DNA of 64,000 bases from Kitasatospora sp. MAP12-44 (GCF_029892095.1 NZ_JARZAE010000004.1:7564001-7628000); one strand, 5' to 3'; shown: positions 7,840 to 17,097, counted from the stretch's first letter. The notes: a model not told the origin generated them from the sequence alone. Program-made: numbers and translations.

Positions 7840-9183
7840 TCAAGGGGTCTCGGCGACGGGTGAATCGAGGTTCTGGACACTGGCAGGGGACGCGGACGTG
7901 CTGGGGATCGGCTGGTCGAGCATGGTGCACACTGCGGCGTTCACCAGGGCCTGGTCGGCGGGGCCGGTCTTCGGCGAGGCCAGGCCGAAGATGGTGGTGG
8001 TGAAGACCGAGACCGTGCGGTGGCCGGTGGCGTCGGTGTAGTCCTCGCTGGAGTAGCCGGGGACCTGGCCGACGTGGCCCCAGACGGTGCCGCAGGGGGT
8101 GACCACCTGCTCCAGACCGAGCCCGTACCGGTTCGGATTGCCGCTCTCCTCCGCGACGGTGGTCTGCATCTCCTTGAGCTGGGCGGGCGCCAGGAGCTTG
8201 CCGGACATCAGTGCGGTGTCGAAGCGGGCCCAGTCCTGCGCGGTGGAGACCATGCTGCCCGCCGCCCACTCCGTGCTGGGGTTGATCCAGGTGGTGTCGA
8301 CGTAGCCGGCGGGCCGGGCAGGACCGGCGAACGCCGTGCCGGCGGGCGTGCCGGGCGGCAGCACCGGAGCGAGCTGGGCGGCATCGGGCTCGTAGCCGTG
8401 CGCGAGAGCGGGGCTTTTCGGCTCGCCGGAGCCGGTGACGAGGTAGGTGTTCGCCAGGTGCAACGGCCCGGCGATCCGCTGCTGGATCAGTTCGCCCAGG
8501 CTCTGTCCTGACGCCTTCTCGGCGACCAGGCCGAGCGCGACGTAGTTGGTGTTGCTGTAGGAGTACTGCGCGCCGGGCGCGAAGAGCGGGTCGTGGCGGA
8601 CGGCTGCGCCGATCAGCTCCCCGGGAGTCCACGGCCTGGTGTCCTGGCCGGTGAACGCCTTCAGGACGTTGGGATCGTTCGCGTAGTTGAACAGGCCGCT
8701 GGTGTGGTCGAGCAGCATCCGCAGGGTGATCGCGGACCCGTTCGGGATCAGGCCGGGCAGCCACTTCTCGACCGGGTCGGTGAGCTGGAGCCGCTGTTCG
8801 GCGACCAGTTGGAGGACCACGGTGGCGACCATCGTCTTGGTGTTGGAGCCCATCCGGAACGCGTCGCTCGCGGCGAGCGCGTGGTCGGCCCTGGTCCACG
8901 GCGCCTGCCGGGCGATCTCGATCACCGGCCCGTTGCCGTCGTCGACCCGGACGATCACTCCGGGAGCTCCGGCGTCCACGTCCTGCTGGGCGAGCCCGGT
9001 CAGCCGGGCCTCCCGGGCTGCCACCGCGCTGGGGCTCCCGATCGGCGCGTGGGCGGCTCCCGGTGGTGCGGCGGACGCCCCGCAGGCGGCGAGTGTGCCG
9101 GTCAGGGCCGCGGCCAGGACGAGCGTCAAACCCGCCTGCCGACGGTGCTGGTAGTGGTGCTGGGACGGCGTGCGTCCGGTCAT
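7840..9183 (-). CDS. serine hydrolase lipoprotein, beta-lactamase / D-Ala-D-Ala carboxypeptidase (class C) fold
   Basis: A 447-residue exported lipoprotein; the signal ends ALTGTLAACGAS. The active-site SxxK is in MGSNTKTMVATVV, the tyrosine motif is YSNTNY, and a HVGQVPGYSS stretch occupies the third motif position. These are the hallmarks of the R61 D-alanyl-D-alanine carboxypeptidase/esterase family, acting outside the membrane on peptidoglycan or small amides and esters. The ATG was chosen for its AGGAGGG sequence; a longer frame upstream lacks one. It is divergent from the sensor kinase gene, which could regulate it. Confidence 0.9.
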   Translation of the reverse strand: MTGRTPSQHHYQHRRQAGLTLVLAAALTGTLAACGASAAPPGAAHAPIGSPSAVAAREARLTGLAQQDVDAGAPGVIVRVDDGNGPVIEIARQAPWTRADHALAASDAFRMGSNTKTMVATVVLQLVAEQRLQLTDPVEKWLPGLIPNGSAITLRMLLDHTSGLFNYANDPNVLKAFTGQDTRPWTPGELIGAAVRHDPLFAPGAQYSYSNTNYVALGLVAEKASGQSLGELIQQRIAGPLHLANTYLVTGSGEPKSPALAHGYEPDAAQLAPVLPPGTPAGTAFAGPARPAGYVDTTWINPSTEWAAGSMVSTAQDWARFDTALMSGKLLAPAQLKEMQTTVAEESGNPNRYGLGLEQVVTPCGTVWGHVGQVPGYSSEDYTDATGHRTVSVFTTTIFGLASPKTGPADQALVNAAVCTMLDQPIPSTSASPASVQNLDSPVAETP

Positions 9184-9466
9184 GAGGTGCCCTCCTGAGC
9201 GTGAGACCTGAGGCGATCGGGTCGGCCGAGGACCGCATCCACATGGGACCTGCCGCACCACGCCTTCCCGACGAATCCAGCCTCCCGAAGGCGCGGGCGA
9301 AGAACACGGGTGCTGGGCCCACTACGGGGGTGGAGGAAACCCCACTGCGCGGACCTCGGCCGGCCGGTCATCATCGAGACCCGGCCGGCGGTCGCGACCT
9401 GGCGTCGGTCGGCCGGGCGACCAGCCTGGCGATCGACGCGGCACCGATGCACGATGATGGAGCGTG

Positions 9467-10819
9467 ATGAGTCACTCCAGCGAGCGCCCCGCCCCCGGCG
9501 GCACCCCGCCATCCGGGGAGCGTCCCGCGCCCACCGCCCCGCGCTCCGGTCCGGCGCCGCGTTCCGGCCTCGCGCTGCGGGTGAGCCTGGTCGGCTGGTC
9601 GCTGGTGCTGCTGCTCGGCGCGGTCCTGGGCGCCGGCCTGCTCACGCTCTGGATCACCTCGGTGACGGTCGTCGCGCTCGGCGTCGGCATCCCGCTGACC
9701 CTGCTCTCCACCGCCCTGGTCCGCTGGTTCGCCGACCTGCACCGCCGGTGGGCCGCCGACCGGCTCGGTGAACCTGTCGCGCGGCCCTACCTGCCGCCAC
9801 CCGACGGCGGTTGGCTGGTGCGGCTGTGGGCGATCCTGCGCGACCCGGCCAGCTGGCGGGACTGGGCCTGGCTGGTGGCCAACTCGATCACCGGGTGGTT
9901 CACCTACGGGCTCTCCTTCGTGCTCTTCCTCGGCGGCGTCTTCTACCTGATCTATCCCCTGCTGTACGAGCTGACGCCGCCTCAGGTGTTCCGCACGCCC
10001 TTGGGCAACGGCTTCCGGCTGCACAGCGTCCAGGAGTCATTCGCGCTGGTCCCGCTCGGCCCGGTCCTCCTGCTGCTCTGGTACGCCACCGCCGAGCGGC
10101 TGGCGAACCTCGACGCCTGGGTGATCCGCTCCCTGTTGGCGCCCACCGCGCAGGCACAACTGCGGGCCCGCGTCGCGCAACTGGCCGCCTCGCGGGCCGA
10201 GACCGTCGACACCCAGGCCGGCGAACTGCGCCGGATCGAACGGGACCTGCACGACGGCGCGCAGGCCCGACTGGTGTCGCTGGGCATGAGCCTTGGCCTT
10301 GCCCAGCAATTGATGCTCGACGATCCGCACGCCGCCCGGCAACTCCTGGAGGAGGCCCGCGAGTCGACCACCAGCGCCCTGGCCGAACTGCGCGACCTGG
10401 TGCGCGGCATCCATCCGCCGGTGCTCGCCGACCGAGGCCTGGACGGCGCCCTGCAGGCCCTGGCGCTGCTCAACCCGATACCGACCACGGTGGTGACCCG
10501 CCTGCCCGGACGGCTGCCCGCACCGGTCGAGTCCGCGGCCTACTTCGCCGTCGCCGAGGCCCTGTCGAACGCCATCAAACACGCCCAGGCCCAGCACATC
10601 CGGATCACCGTCGAGTTCAAGCCCCACCCCCGCGCCACCGCGGGACTCCTCACCATGCGGGTGTCCGACGACGGCCGCGGTGGCGCTGCCATCGACGCCG
10701 GCACCGGCCTGCGTGGAATCGCCCGCCGCCTGGACGCCTTCGACGGCACCCTGACCGTCGACAGTCCGCCCGGCGGACCCACCGAGATAAGGATGTCGCT
10801 GCCGTGCGCATCGTCATAG
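9467..10819 (+). CDS. sensor histidine kinase, NarL/DesK type (HisKA_3)
   Basis: A 450-residue kinase. The N-terminal part has about four hydrophobic segments in a sensor-domain layout common in streptomycetes. The phosphoacceptor is in RIERDLHDGAQARLVSLGMS, and the ATPase has EALSNAIKHAQA and DDGRGGA with GTGLRGIARRL. It autophosphorylates on His and passes the phosphate to the regulator encoded immediately downstream, which overlaps it by 16 bp. A GTG 3 bp upstream is an equally possible start. The signal is unknown; no extracellular domain is obvious, so a membrane stress cue is plausible. Confidence 0.93.
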   Translation: MSHSSERPAPGGTPPSGERPAPTAPRSGPAPRSGLALRVSLVGWSLVLLLGAVLGAGLLTLWITSVTVVALGVGIPLTLLSTALVRWFADLHRRWAADRLGEPVARPYLPPPDGGWLVRLWAILRDPASWRDWAWLVANSITGWFTYGLSFVLFLGGVFYLIYPLLYELTPPQVFRTPLGNGFRLHSVQESFALVPLGPVLLLLWYATAERLANLDAWVIRSLLAPTAQAQLRARVAQLAASRAETVDTQAGELRRIERDLHDGAQARLVSLGMSLGLAQQLMLDDPHAARQLLEEARESTTSALAELRDLVRGIHPPVLADRGLDGALQALALLNPIPTTVVTRLPGRLPAPVESAAYFAVAEALSNAIKHAQAQHIRITVEFKPHPRATAGLLTMRVSDDGRGGAAIDAGTGLRGIARRLDAFDGTLTVDSPPGGPTEIRMSLPCASS

Positions 10820-11448
10820 CCGAGGACCTCGCCCTGCTCCGAGAGGGCCTGATCAGGATCTTCCAGGTCAACGGCTTCGAGGTGGTGGAAGCCGTTGACA
10901 ACGGCCCCTCCCTGATCCGAGCGCTGACGACCCACCGGCCCGATGTCGCGATCGTCGACGTGCGACTGCCCCCGACGTTCACCGACGAGGGCCTGCGCGC
11001 CGTGATCGACGCACGCAAGCAGCTCCCCGGCCTGCCCGTCATGGTGCTCTCGCAGTACGTCGAGCAGCTCTACGCCCGGGAGTTGATGTCGGACCGCGCC
11101 GGGGCGGTGGGCTATCTGCTGAAGGACCGGGTGCTGGACGTCGGCCAGTTCGTCGCGAACGTGAAGCAGGTCGCCGCCGGCAGCACGGTCATGGACCCCG
11201 ACGTGGTCACCGCCCTCCTCACCCACCGCTCGGCCGACCCGCTCCTGCTGGAACTGACCCCGCGTGAGCACGAGGTCCTCTCACTGATAGCCCAGGGCCG
11301 CTCCAACGCCGCCATCGCCAGCCGGATGTTCGTCACCGAGAAGACCGTCAGCAAACACAGCTACAACATCTTCGCCAAACTCGGACTCGAACCGTCCGAG
11401 GACGACAATCGCCGGATCCTGGCAGTCCTCGCCTACTTGGAAGGCTGA
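10804..11448 (+). CDS. LuxR/NarL-family response regulator
   Basis: A 214-residue regulator starting at a GTG inside the kinase stop region. The receiver domain reads VRIVIAEDLALLREGL, with the acceptor Asp in DVAIVDVRLP and the lysine in YLLKDRV. The C-terminal LuxR helix-turn-helix reads LTPREHEVLSLIAQGRSN and FVTEKTVSKHSYNIFAKLGL. It is the cognate partner of the overlapping kinase. Target genes are not identifiable; the divergent carboxypeptidase-like lipoprotein is one candidate. Confidence 0.94.
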   Translation: MRIVIAEDLALLREGLIRIFQVNGFEVVEAVDNGPSLIRALTTHRPDVAIVDVRLPPTFTDEGLRAVIDARKQLPGLPVMVLSQYVEQLYARELMSDRAGAVGYLLKDRVLDVGQFVANVKQVAAGSTVMDPDVVTALLTHRSADPLLLELTPREHEVLSLIAQGRSNAAIASRMFVTEKTVSKHSYNIFAKLGLEPSEDDNRRILAVLAYLEG

Positions 11449-11451
11449 TGA

Positions 11452-11605
11452 ACCTCCTTCAGCCAGGCCGTCGACCGGATCGAGAAGGCCGGCCACGTCC
11501 AGCGCAGACCCCACCCCGCCAACCGGCGCTCCTCCATCGTGGAACTGACCGCGCAGGGCAACGCGCTCCTGTCGGTAGCGTTCGCCGAGGAAGGCGTCGG
11601 TCTTG
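11452..11605 (+). pseudogene. MarR-family regulator fragment
   Basis: The frame reads SFSQAVDRIEKAGHVQRRPH then PANRRSSIVELTAQGNALL. This is the recognition-helix/wing region of a MarR winged helix. An in-frame TGA lies directly before it, and no dimerisation helices follow. It is a decayed remnant between the response regulator and the convergent epimerase-like gene. Confidence 0.55.
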
Positions 11606-11665
11606 CCGGCTGCGGTGGCGCAGTTGCCCAGGACTCGGGCCACCGCGGGGTAACCGGCAGGTGGG

Positions 11666-12571
11666 TCAGTCTCCGCTGAAGTAATGGCCCTCGTTCAGGT
11701 CCTCGACGAGACTCTGGCGCGTCGGCTGCCATCCGAGCAGTTTTCGCGTGCGGGTGCTGGATGCCGGTAGGTCCAGGCCGAAGAGGTTGGCGAGCCATCC
11801 GAAGTGCTTCTCGGCTTCGTCGGGGGCGATGGACACGGTCGGCACGCCGAGGCCCCGGCCGATCGCCTCGGCGAGGGCCCGGGTCGGCACGCCTTCCTCC
11901 GCGATGCCGTGCAGCACCGACCCTGCCGGGGCGCCCTCCGCCGCGAGACGGAACAGCCGGGCGGCGTCCAGCCGGTGCACGGCGGGCCACTGGTTGGCGC
12001 CGTCGCCGATGTAACCGGAGACGCCGTGCCTGCGGGCCGTGCGGACCAGGTTCGGGACGAAGCCGCGGTCGCCGTCACCGTGCACCGTCGGCGGGAGGCG
12101 CACCGAGGAGGAGCGCACTGCCCGCTCCGCGAGGGCGAGGGCCGCCTGCGCCGTGCGGATGCGCTCGCCGCCGAGCGCGGCGTCCGGCACGTCGTCCTCC
12201 GTCGCGGCCCGGCCGGGCCGGAGCCCGGCTAGGCCGGAGGCGATGACCAGCGGCCGGCCGGAGCCTGCCAGGGCGTCCCTGAACGCATCGACTGCGCGAC
12301 GGTCCGCATCCGTCGCCGTCGCGAAGTTCCCGGAGAACATCTCCTCGTGCTTGAAGGCGAGATGGATGACGCCGTCGGACGCGGCAGCGGCGGCGCGCAG
12401 GGCGTCCAGGTCGTCGAGCGAGCCCCGGTGGACCTCGGCGCCCGCCGCCTTCAAGGCGTCGGCCGAGGCGTCGGAGCGGGCGAGCCCGACCACCTCGTGG
12501 CCCGCCTCCAGCAGTTCGGGTACGACGGCGGAGCCAACCCAGCCGGACGCGCCGGTCACGAAGATGCGCAT
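11666..12571 (-). CDS. NAD(P)-dependent epimerase/dehydratase-like SDR protein
   Basis: A 301-residue extended/atypical SDR. It has the Rossmann motif MRIFVTGASGWVGSAVVPEL, LARSDASADALKAAGAEVHR after the second strand, and DGVIHLAFKHE. Active-site style Ser/Tyr elements are less clear, as usual in the atypical group used as NAD(P)-binding reductases. The ATG has GGGAGGAA ahead of it; 25 further in-frame codons lack a ribosome site. Substrate unknown. It lies downstream of the deleted SDR gene on the same strand, so both may once have been a LysR-controlled operon. Confidence 0.88.
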   Translation of the reverse strand: MRIFVTGASGWVGSAVVPELLEAGHEVVGLARSDASADALKAAGAEVHRGSLDDLDALRAAAAASDGVIHLAFKHEEMFSGNFATATDADRRAVDAFRDALAGSGRPLVIASGLAGLRPGRAATEDDVPDAALGGERIRTAQAALALAERAVRSSSVRLPPTVHGDGDRGFVPNLVRTARRHGVSGYIGDGANQWPAVHRLDAARLFRLAAEGAPAGSVLHGIAEEGVPTRALAEAIGRGLGVPTVSIAPDEAEKHFGWLANLFGLDLPASSTRTRKLLGWQPTRQSLVEDLNEGHYFSGD

Positions 12572-12710
12572 GGGGTTCCTCCCGTGGTCGTCGATGGCGT
12601 CGAGGTCTCCCACTGACAGCCTTACTTTCTTTCCCATGCTGCTCACACCTGGTCGTTTTGCCTGGGGTTCACCGCAGCCGTGCCGGCGGCGGTGCGTCGT
12701 GCCGGGGGGA

Positions 12711-12737
12711 GCCCGTCCGGCGCACAGCCGGACGGGC
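12711..12737 (-). terminator. intrinsic-type hairpin after the SDR remnant
   Basis: A perfect 11 bp stem (GCCCGTCCGGC / GCCGGACGGGC) with a 5-base loop lies about 30 bp after the stop of the SDR remnant on the minus strand. There is no long T-tract, as is usual in high-GC actinomycetes. Confidence 0.6.
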
Positions 12738-12767
12738 CTGGTGCGATGGTGAGGGCCGCAGGGCCCG

Positions 12768-13079
12768 TCACCAGGGCACCTCTCCCGCGTCGTCGAAGAA
12801 CCTGCCCCTCGGGCCGTCGTCGGGCAGGGTCGCGAGCCGGATCGGGGCTTCCTCGATCAGCCGGGCGGCGGCGGCCACGCTCGTGTCGTCGGTCACATCG
12901 AGCGGTACGCCGAACGCGTCCGCGCCGGCCTCGAGCAGCTTCGCAACGGCGGCCTCGCGGCGCTCCTCGTTCCGGGCGCCGACCCCGACCTTCCAGCCGA
13001 GGGCGCCCAGTCCGGCCGCGATCTCGTACCCGATACCTTTGTTCGCGCCGGTCACCAGCGCGGTCTTCTGTCCACTCAT
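12768..13079 (-). pseudogene. short-chain dehydrogenase with in-frame internal deletion
   Basis: The 103-residue frame joins the first about 78 residues of a classical SDR (TALVTGANKGIGYEIAAGLG, VGVGARNEERR, PLDVTDDTSVAAAARLIEE) directly to the family C-terminus (RLATLPDDGPRGRFFDDAGE then VPW). About 130 residues in between are missing, including the NAG motif and the Ser-Tyr-x3-Lys active site. The frame is preserved, so a short Rossmann-like protein may still be made, but it cannot be catalytic. The divergent LysR gene and the palindrome between them look intact. Confidence 0.75.
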
Positions 13080-13133
13080 GCGTCAATCGTGTTCGAGCGC
13101 GGCGAAGCCCGCCAACACCGATCGGGTGGGTGG

Positions 13134-13152
13134 CGATACCGTGCGGGTATCG
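13134..13152. promoter_or_regulatory. LysR-type operator palindrome
   Basis: The perfect inverted repeat CGATACC-gtgcg-GGTATCG lies in the 102 bp between the divergent SDR remnant and the LysR gene. This is the expected position for LysR autoregulation and control of the divergent gene. Confidence 0.55.
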
Positions 13153-13181
13153 ATGCCGGTGGGCCTCGGTATTCTGCGGGC

Positions 13182-14030
13182 ATGGAGACGCGCGAGTTGC
13201 GGTATTTCGTTGCTGTCGCCGAGGAACTGCATTTCGGCAGAGCGGCGGAGCGGCTGGGGATCGCGCAGCCACCGTTGTCGCGGGCGATCGGCCAGCTGGA
13301 GCGGCGCCTGGGCGCGGTGCTGCTGGAGCGGAGCAGCCGCGCGGTCACTCTGACGGAGGCCGGGGCGGTGCTGCTGCGGGAGGCGCGGGTGGCGTTGGAC
13401 GCGGTAGAGGCCGCGGGGCGCCGTACCCGTCGGGCCGCGCGCGCTGCATCGGGCCATGCCGGTGTGGTTCTTGCGACGAAGGCGGGTGCGTCGAGCGAGT
13501 TTCTGGCGAAGCTGCTGGACGCCTACGCGGCGGAGCCCGGTGCGGTGGATGTGGATCTGCTGCTGTGCGGGATCGGGGAGCAGGAGCAGCTGCTGCGGGA
13601 CGGCCGGGCCGATGTGGCGCTGCTGCACCGGCCCTTCGACTCGACGGCCGGGTTCGACACCGAGGAGCTGTCCACGGAGGGGCAGGTCGTGGTCCTGCCA
13701 GCCTGGCACGACCTGGCCGGGCGGTCCGGCGTGCACATGGCAGAGGTCTCCGCCTTGCCCGGGCTGCCGATGCCGCGGTGGCCGTGTGCGGACGGGACGT
13801 ATCCGGAGGGTGCTGGTCCGAAGGTTCGTGACCACCTGCAGTTGCTCCAGCTGATCTCGCTGGGCCGTGCTGCCATGATCGCGCCGGAGTCGTGCCGAGC
13901 TCAGCTCGGGGGTGACCTGGCTGCTGTGCCGGTGCTGGACGCGCCGTCGATCACGACCGTCATCGCCTGGCCGCCGCACAGCCGGTCCGTAGCCGTCGCC
14001 GACCTCGTCCGCACTGCGGCGCTTCTCTAA
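13182..14030 (+). CDS. LysR-family transcriptional regulator
   Basis: A 282-residue regulator. The N-terminal winged helix reads METRELRYFVAVAEELHFGR, AERLGIAQPPLSRAIGQLE and LLERSSRAVTLTEAG. The effector domain follows (VVLATKAGASSEFLAKLL; DVALLHRPFDSTAGFDTEEL) and is a little shorter than average. The start was chosen at METREL rather than the upstream open frame because this is the universal family start. It is divergent from an SDR gene whose product is now deleted internally, so its regulated enzyme has probably been lost or is the downstream epimerase-like protein. Confidence 0.92.
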   Translation: METRELRYFVAVAEELHFGRAAERLGIAQPPLSRAIGQLERRLGAVLLERSSRAVTLTEAGAVLLREARVALDAVEAAGRRTRRAARAASGHAGVVLATKAGASSEFLAKLLDAYAAEPGAVDVDLLLCGIGEQEQLLRDGRADVALLHRPFDSTAGFDTEELSTEGQVVVLPAWHDLAGRSGVHMAEVSALPGLPMPRWPCADGTYPEGAGPKVRDHLQLLQLISLGRAAMIAPESCRAQLGGDLAAVPVLDAPSITTVIAWPPHSRSVAVADLVRTAALL

Positions 14031-14148
14031 CGGGTTCTTCGTCACCGGCTTCGCCTTCACCGGCTACGTCCTGGCCCATCTGCTGGGCTGGGCCGGTGCT
14101 GGACCCGATCGCGGGGATGGGGCCGGAGGAAGCATGGGGCCGGCGGCC

Positions 14149-14441
14149 ACTGAGGATCTTCGGCGGGGGCGGCGCTCGTGGAGCACGACGGCGGCCTGGT
14201 GTGAGCGGAGGCGCTCGCACCGGGCCGCCGTGATGTCAATCAACTGGCCCTGCCTACAGGCCGGTTATGCATCCATCCGACGTGCGGATGATGGGTTGGA
14301 GAGTCTGTTCACCCGAGGTCGAAGACGGCTGTCACCGGGGCGTGGTCGCTCCAGCGCTCGGCGTGGGTGGCGGCCCGCTCGACGTGGGCCGACGTGCATG
14401 TGGCCGCGAGGTTCTGACTGGCCATCAGATAGTCGATCCGC
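14149..14441. repeat. 293 bp direct repeat, copy A
   Basis: This segment is repeated in the same orientation at 45059-45351 with only two mismatches seen by eye (near 14206 and 14257). Both flanks diverge sharply. It includes the 3' end of an exonuclease III-like gene on the minus strand and about 160 bp of non-coding DNA. It may be a genome-wide repeat or the scar of a duplication or recombination event. Confidence 0.85.
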
Positions 14442-14450
14442 TTTCCGGGT
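14309..14450 (-). pseudogene. exodeoxyribonuclease III (xth-like) C-terminal fragment, copy A
   Basis: The frame reads GKRIDYLMASQNLAATCTSA, then HVERAATHAERWSDHAPVTA and VFDLG before a TGA. WSDHAPV is the catalytic SDH motif of the ExoIII/APE1 nuclease family and RIDYLMAS is the usual preceding motif. Only the last about 46 codons remain. The upstream part is replaced by the downstream end of the sedolisin gene region. Confidence 0.7.
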
Positions 14451-14476
14451 CGCAGAGGCTGATGTGTGCGGTGGCG

Positions 14477-16624
14477 TCAGGAGGTGCGGAGCGCCGTGTC
14501 GTCGAGGACGAAGCTGGTCAGCTGTGGGGAGTTGTCCTCGGTCCCGACGAATTTCAGGGTGACGGTCTGGCCGGCCCAGGCGGAGAGGTCGGCTGAGTAC
14601 TGCTGGTAGCCCTTGTGAGCGTTGGTGTTGGAGTAGGTGGCCACGGTGCTGGTGCCGGTGCGGCCGGCCACCTCGATCTGGAGGGTGTCGGCCGCCTGCT
14701 GCGTGCGCTTGGCGGTTTCCACGTGCAGCCAGTACGACAGGGTGGCCTTGTGGCAGCCGGCGGGGATGGTGACGGTCTGCCACAGGTTGTCGGTGGCGGC
14801 TTGGCCGTAGCCGTCGAGCCAGGCGTCCCAGGAGCCGGAGTGGCTGGGCTGGGCGGCCGCCTGGTTGTTGATCACTCCGGGGGTGCTCTTCCAGGGGGCT
14901 GTGTTGGAGCCGCTCTCGAAGCCCGGGTTGCCGAGCAGTTGGCTTGCGGTGCAGGCGCTGGTGGCGCTGTTGACGGTCCAGGTGAAGGTGCTGCTGCCGC
15001 TGGCACCGTTGCGGTCGGTTGCGGTGACGGTAACGTGGGAGGTGCCGGCGGTGGTCGGGGTGCCCGAGATCAGGCCGGTGCTGGAGATCGTCAGTCCGGC
15101 GGGCAGGCCGGTGGCGCGGTAGCTCGGCGTCTGGCCGGTTGTGGCGTCCACCGCGGTGATCTGGAGCGAGACCGGAGTGCCGGTGGTGGTGACCTGGCTG
15201 CCGGGGTTCGTCACCGTCACTCCGTGGCCCGACGGGGCGGTGCTTCCGCCGCCTGCACCCCCGGTGCCGCCTGTGCCCGTGCTCCCGCCGCCGGGGCCGG
15301 CGCCGCCGGTGAAGGCGCTGGTGCCGTTGGGTGTGCCGAGCCCGGTCGGGCCGTCGTAGCCGGGGCCTGCGGTGCACAGGTAGCCGGGGGAGCAGGTTGC
15401 GGTGGCGCCGTTGGTGACGTCGTTGAGGGCGGCGGCGTGCGCGTAGGGGTAGGCGGCGGGGGTTGCGCCGGGGGCCGGGGTGCCGGCCAGGGCGTAGACG
15501 GCGGCGATGATCGGGGCGGCGACGGAGGTGCCGCCCTCGACGTTCCAGCCGCCGTTGCCGTTGGAGGTGTCGTAGCTGGCGACGCCGGTGGCCGGGTCGG
15601 CGACGGCGGCGACGTCCGCGACGGTGCGCTTGGCGCAGCCCTTGTCGCTCTGCCAGGACGGCTTGGGGTCGAAGGCGGAGCAGCCGGAGCCCGCGCCCTC
15701 GGAGGGGGAGGTCGACCAGACCGACTCGCTCCAGCCGCGCGCGTTGTTCGCCCGGTTCAGCGCGGTGCCGCCGACGGCGGTCACGTACTGGGACGCGGCC
15801 GGGTACTCGACGCCGAAGCCGGAGTCACCGGAGGAGGCGGTGATCGCTACGCCGGGGTGGTTGTAGTACTGGCTGTCCTCGGTGGTCTCACTCGGCGACT
15901 CGGGGCCGCCATAGCTGTTGGAGACGTATTTGGCGCCGAGTCGGACGGCCGCGTTGACGGAGGCGCCGAGGTCGGTGTCGTTCGGGGAGTTCGCCTCGAC
16001 CAGGAGGATGTGGCAGTTCGGGCAGATGGCCGAGACCATGTCGACGTCGAGCGACTCTTCGCCGGTCCAGTCGTTGTTCGCGGGTGCCGGCACGGGCAGT
16101 TGGGAGGTCTGGCCGTTCTGGCCGACCTTGCTGAAGCAGCCGTCGGCCGTGGTGCAGGCGGGTAGGCCGAACTGCTTGCGGTAGACGGCGAGGTCGCTGT
16201 CGGCGGTGGGGTCGTCGTAGGCGTCGATGATGGCGACCGTCTGACCGCTGCTGCCGGCGGTGGCGGCGGCGGAGGTGAGGTTGTAGGCGGACTGCAGGTC
16301 GCTCGGGCCGTAGCCGGGCACGGCCGCGTTGCGGGTGGCGTCAGGTCGGGCCAGTTGCGGCTTGAGGTCGGTACGAACCAGGGCGTTGCAGGAGTAGTGG
16401 CCCGGGGAGGCGGGCGGGCAGGACTCGCGGTAGTGCTGGGCGGTGGCCGCGTCGACGTGCACGGACGGCGTGGAGATGACCGCCGCACCGGCCGAGTTGA
16501 GCGCGATGGCGCCGCCGGCGAGCAGACCGGCTATCGAGGAGGCGATCCCCGCCACGCGAATCCTGCGCTTGAGAGTGGAGCGCCGGCGGGAGCGCCTGGC
16601 CGGGTGCTGCTGAGAGTGCGACAA
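14477..16624 (-). CDS. secreted S53 (sedolisin-like) peptidase with Ig-like and C-terminal carbohydrate/adhesion-type domains
   Basis: A 715-residue exported protein. A TTG start with AGGAG 6 bases upstream gives a twin-basic signal region (RRSRRRSTLKRRIRVAG) and a hydrophobic core ending NSAGAA. The peptidase domain carries Glu/Asp in TGEESLDVDMVSA, an Asp in SSGDSGFGVEYP and the nucleophile in EGGTSVAAP, matching the Ser-Glu-Asp triad of sedolisins, active at acid pH. There is no long pro-domain, unlike the other S53 enzyme in the window. A Gly/Ser/Thr linker leads to a putative Ig fold (PSYRATGLPAGLTISSTGLI) and a CBM-like C-terminus (NPGFESGSNTAPW). It probably degrades protein outside the cell. 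Confidence 0.88.
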   Translation of the reverse strand: MSHSQQHPARRSRRRSTLKRRIRVAGIASSIAGLLAGGAIALNSAGAAVISTPSVHVDAATAQHYRESCPPASPGHYSCNALVRTDLKPQLARPDATRNAAVPGYGPSDLQSAYNLTSAAATAGSSGQTVAIIDAYDDPTADSDLAVYRKQFGLPACTTADGCFSKVGQNGQTSQLPVPAPANNDWTGEESLDVDMVSAICPNCHILLVEANSPNDTDLGASVNAAVRLGAKYVSNSYGGPESPSETTEDSQYYNHPGVAITASSGDSGFGVEYPAASQYVTAVGGTALNRANNARGWSESVWSTSPSEGAGSGCSAFDPKPSWQSDKGCAKRTVADVAAVADPATGVASYDTSNGNGGWNVEGGTSVAAPIIAAVYALAGTPAPGATPAAYPYAHAAALNDVTNGATATCSPGYLCTAGPGYDGPTGLGTPNGTSAFTGGAGPGGGSTGTGGTGGAGGGSTAPSGHGVTVTNPGSQVTTTGTPVSLQITAVDATTGQTPSYRATGLPAGLTISSTGLISGTPTTAGTSHVTVTATDRNGASGSSTFTWTVNSATSACTASQLLGNPGFESGSNTAPWKSTPGVINNQAAAQPSHSGSWDAWLDGYGQAATDNLWQTVTIPAGCHKATLSYWLHVETAKRTQQAADTLQIEVAGRTGTSTVATYSNTNAHKGYQQYSADLSAWAGQTVTLKFVGTEDNSPQLTSFVLDDTALRTS

Positions 16625-17062
16625 ACTGAGTCTCCTGTCGGACGTGCGGAACGGATTTGGTCGGGCGTCGGTGTGGCGGTGTGTCGGCCGACGACGCGGC
16701 ATCCTGTTCCGGCAGCGGGGAGAAGTGCGGACGACCTGGATCTGGTGGGTCATCGGGTCTGATGGGCCGATCATAGGGGTGCCGAAACGGTCAAAAGCCG
16801 TATAGCAGTCAGCAGTAGGAAGCCCTAAGGAACAGCTAACCCGCGCCTTCGACATCGCGGGCAACCGCTTGCGACCGGCGTCGGCGTGCGACAGGATGCC
16901 GGCTCGGGGGCTCCGAGCCGAATTTTGGCGCAGGGCGCTCCGACTAGCAGGTGCGAGGGTGTGGTCGTGCACCGCCAAGCGCGCCCTCGACTCGCAGGCC
17001 GGTCAAACCTCCCGGTGCTCCGGATGTCACAAGGGTGGCCGTGTCCGCTGTCGGGTGAACGG
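16625..17062. other. intergenic region upstream of the sedolisin gene
   Basis: No gene is supported here. On the minus strand a TATGAT hexamer at 16770-16775 lies downstream of TTGACC, but the spacing (13 bp) is too short for a standard promoter. Apart from that and the adjoining terminator, nothing is recognisable. Confidence 0.4.
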
Positions 17063-17097
17063 CCGACCCCGGCGAGAGGCACTCTCGCCGGGGTCGG
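17063..17097 (-). terminator. strong hairpin terminator
   Basis: A 16 bp perfect stem (CCGACCCCGGCGAGAG with its complement) and a 3-base loop lie about 40 bp after the stop of the sigma-like/ricin gene on the minus strand. Confidence 0.75.

Noticed and set aside
6020..9322. Very long open frame on the minus strand
   Set aside because: It is a high-GC antisense frame across the binding-protein, GNAT and hydrolase genes, with low-complexity Arg/Pro/Ala composition. Only the short SsuC-like stretch inside it has family similarity.
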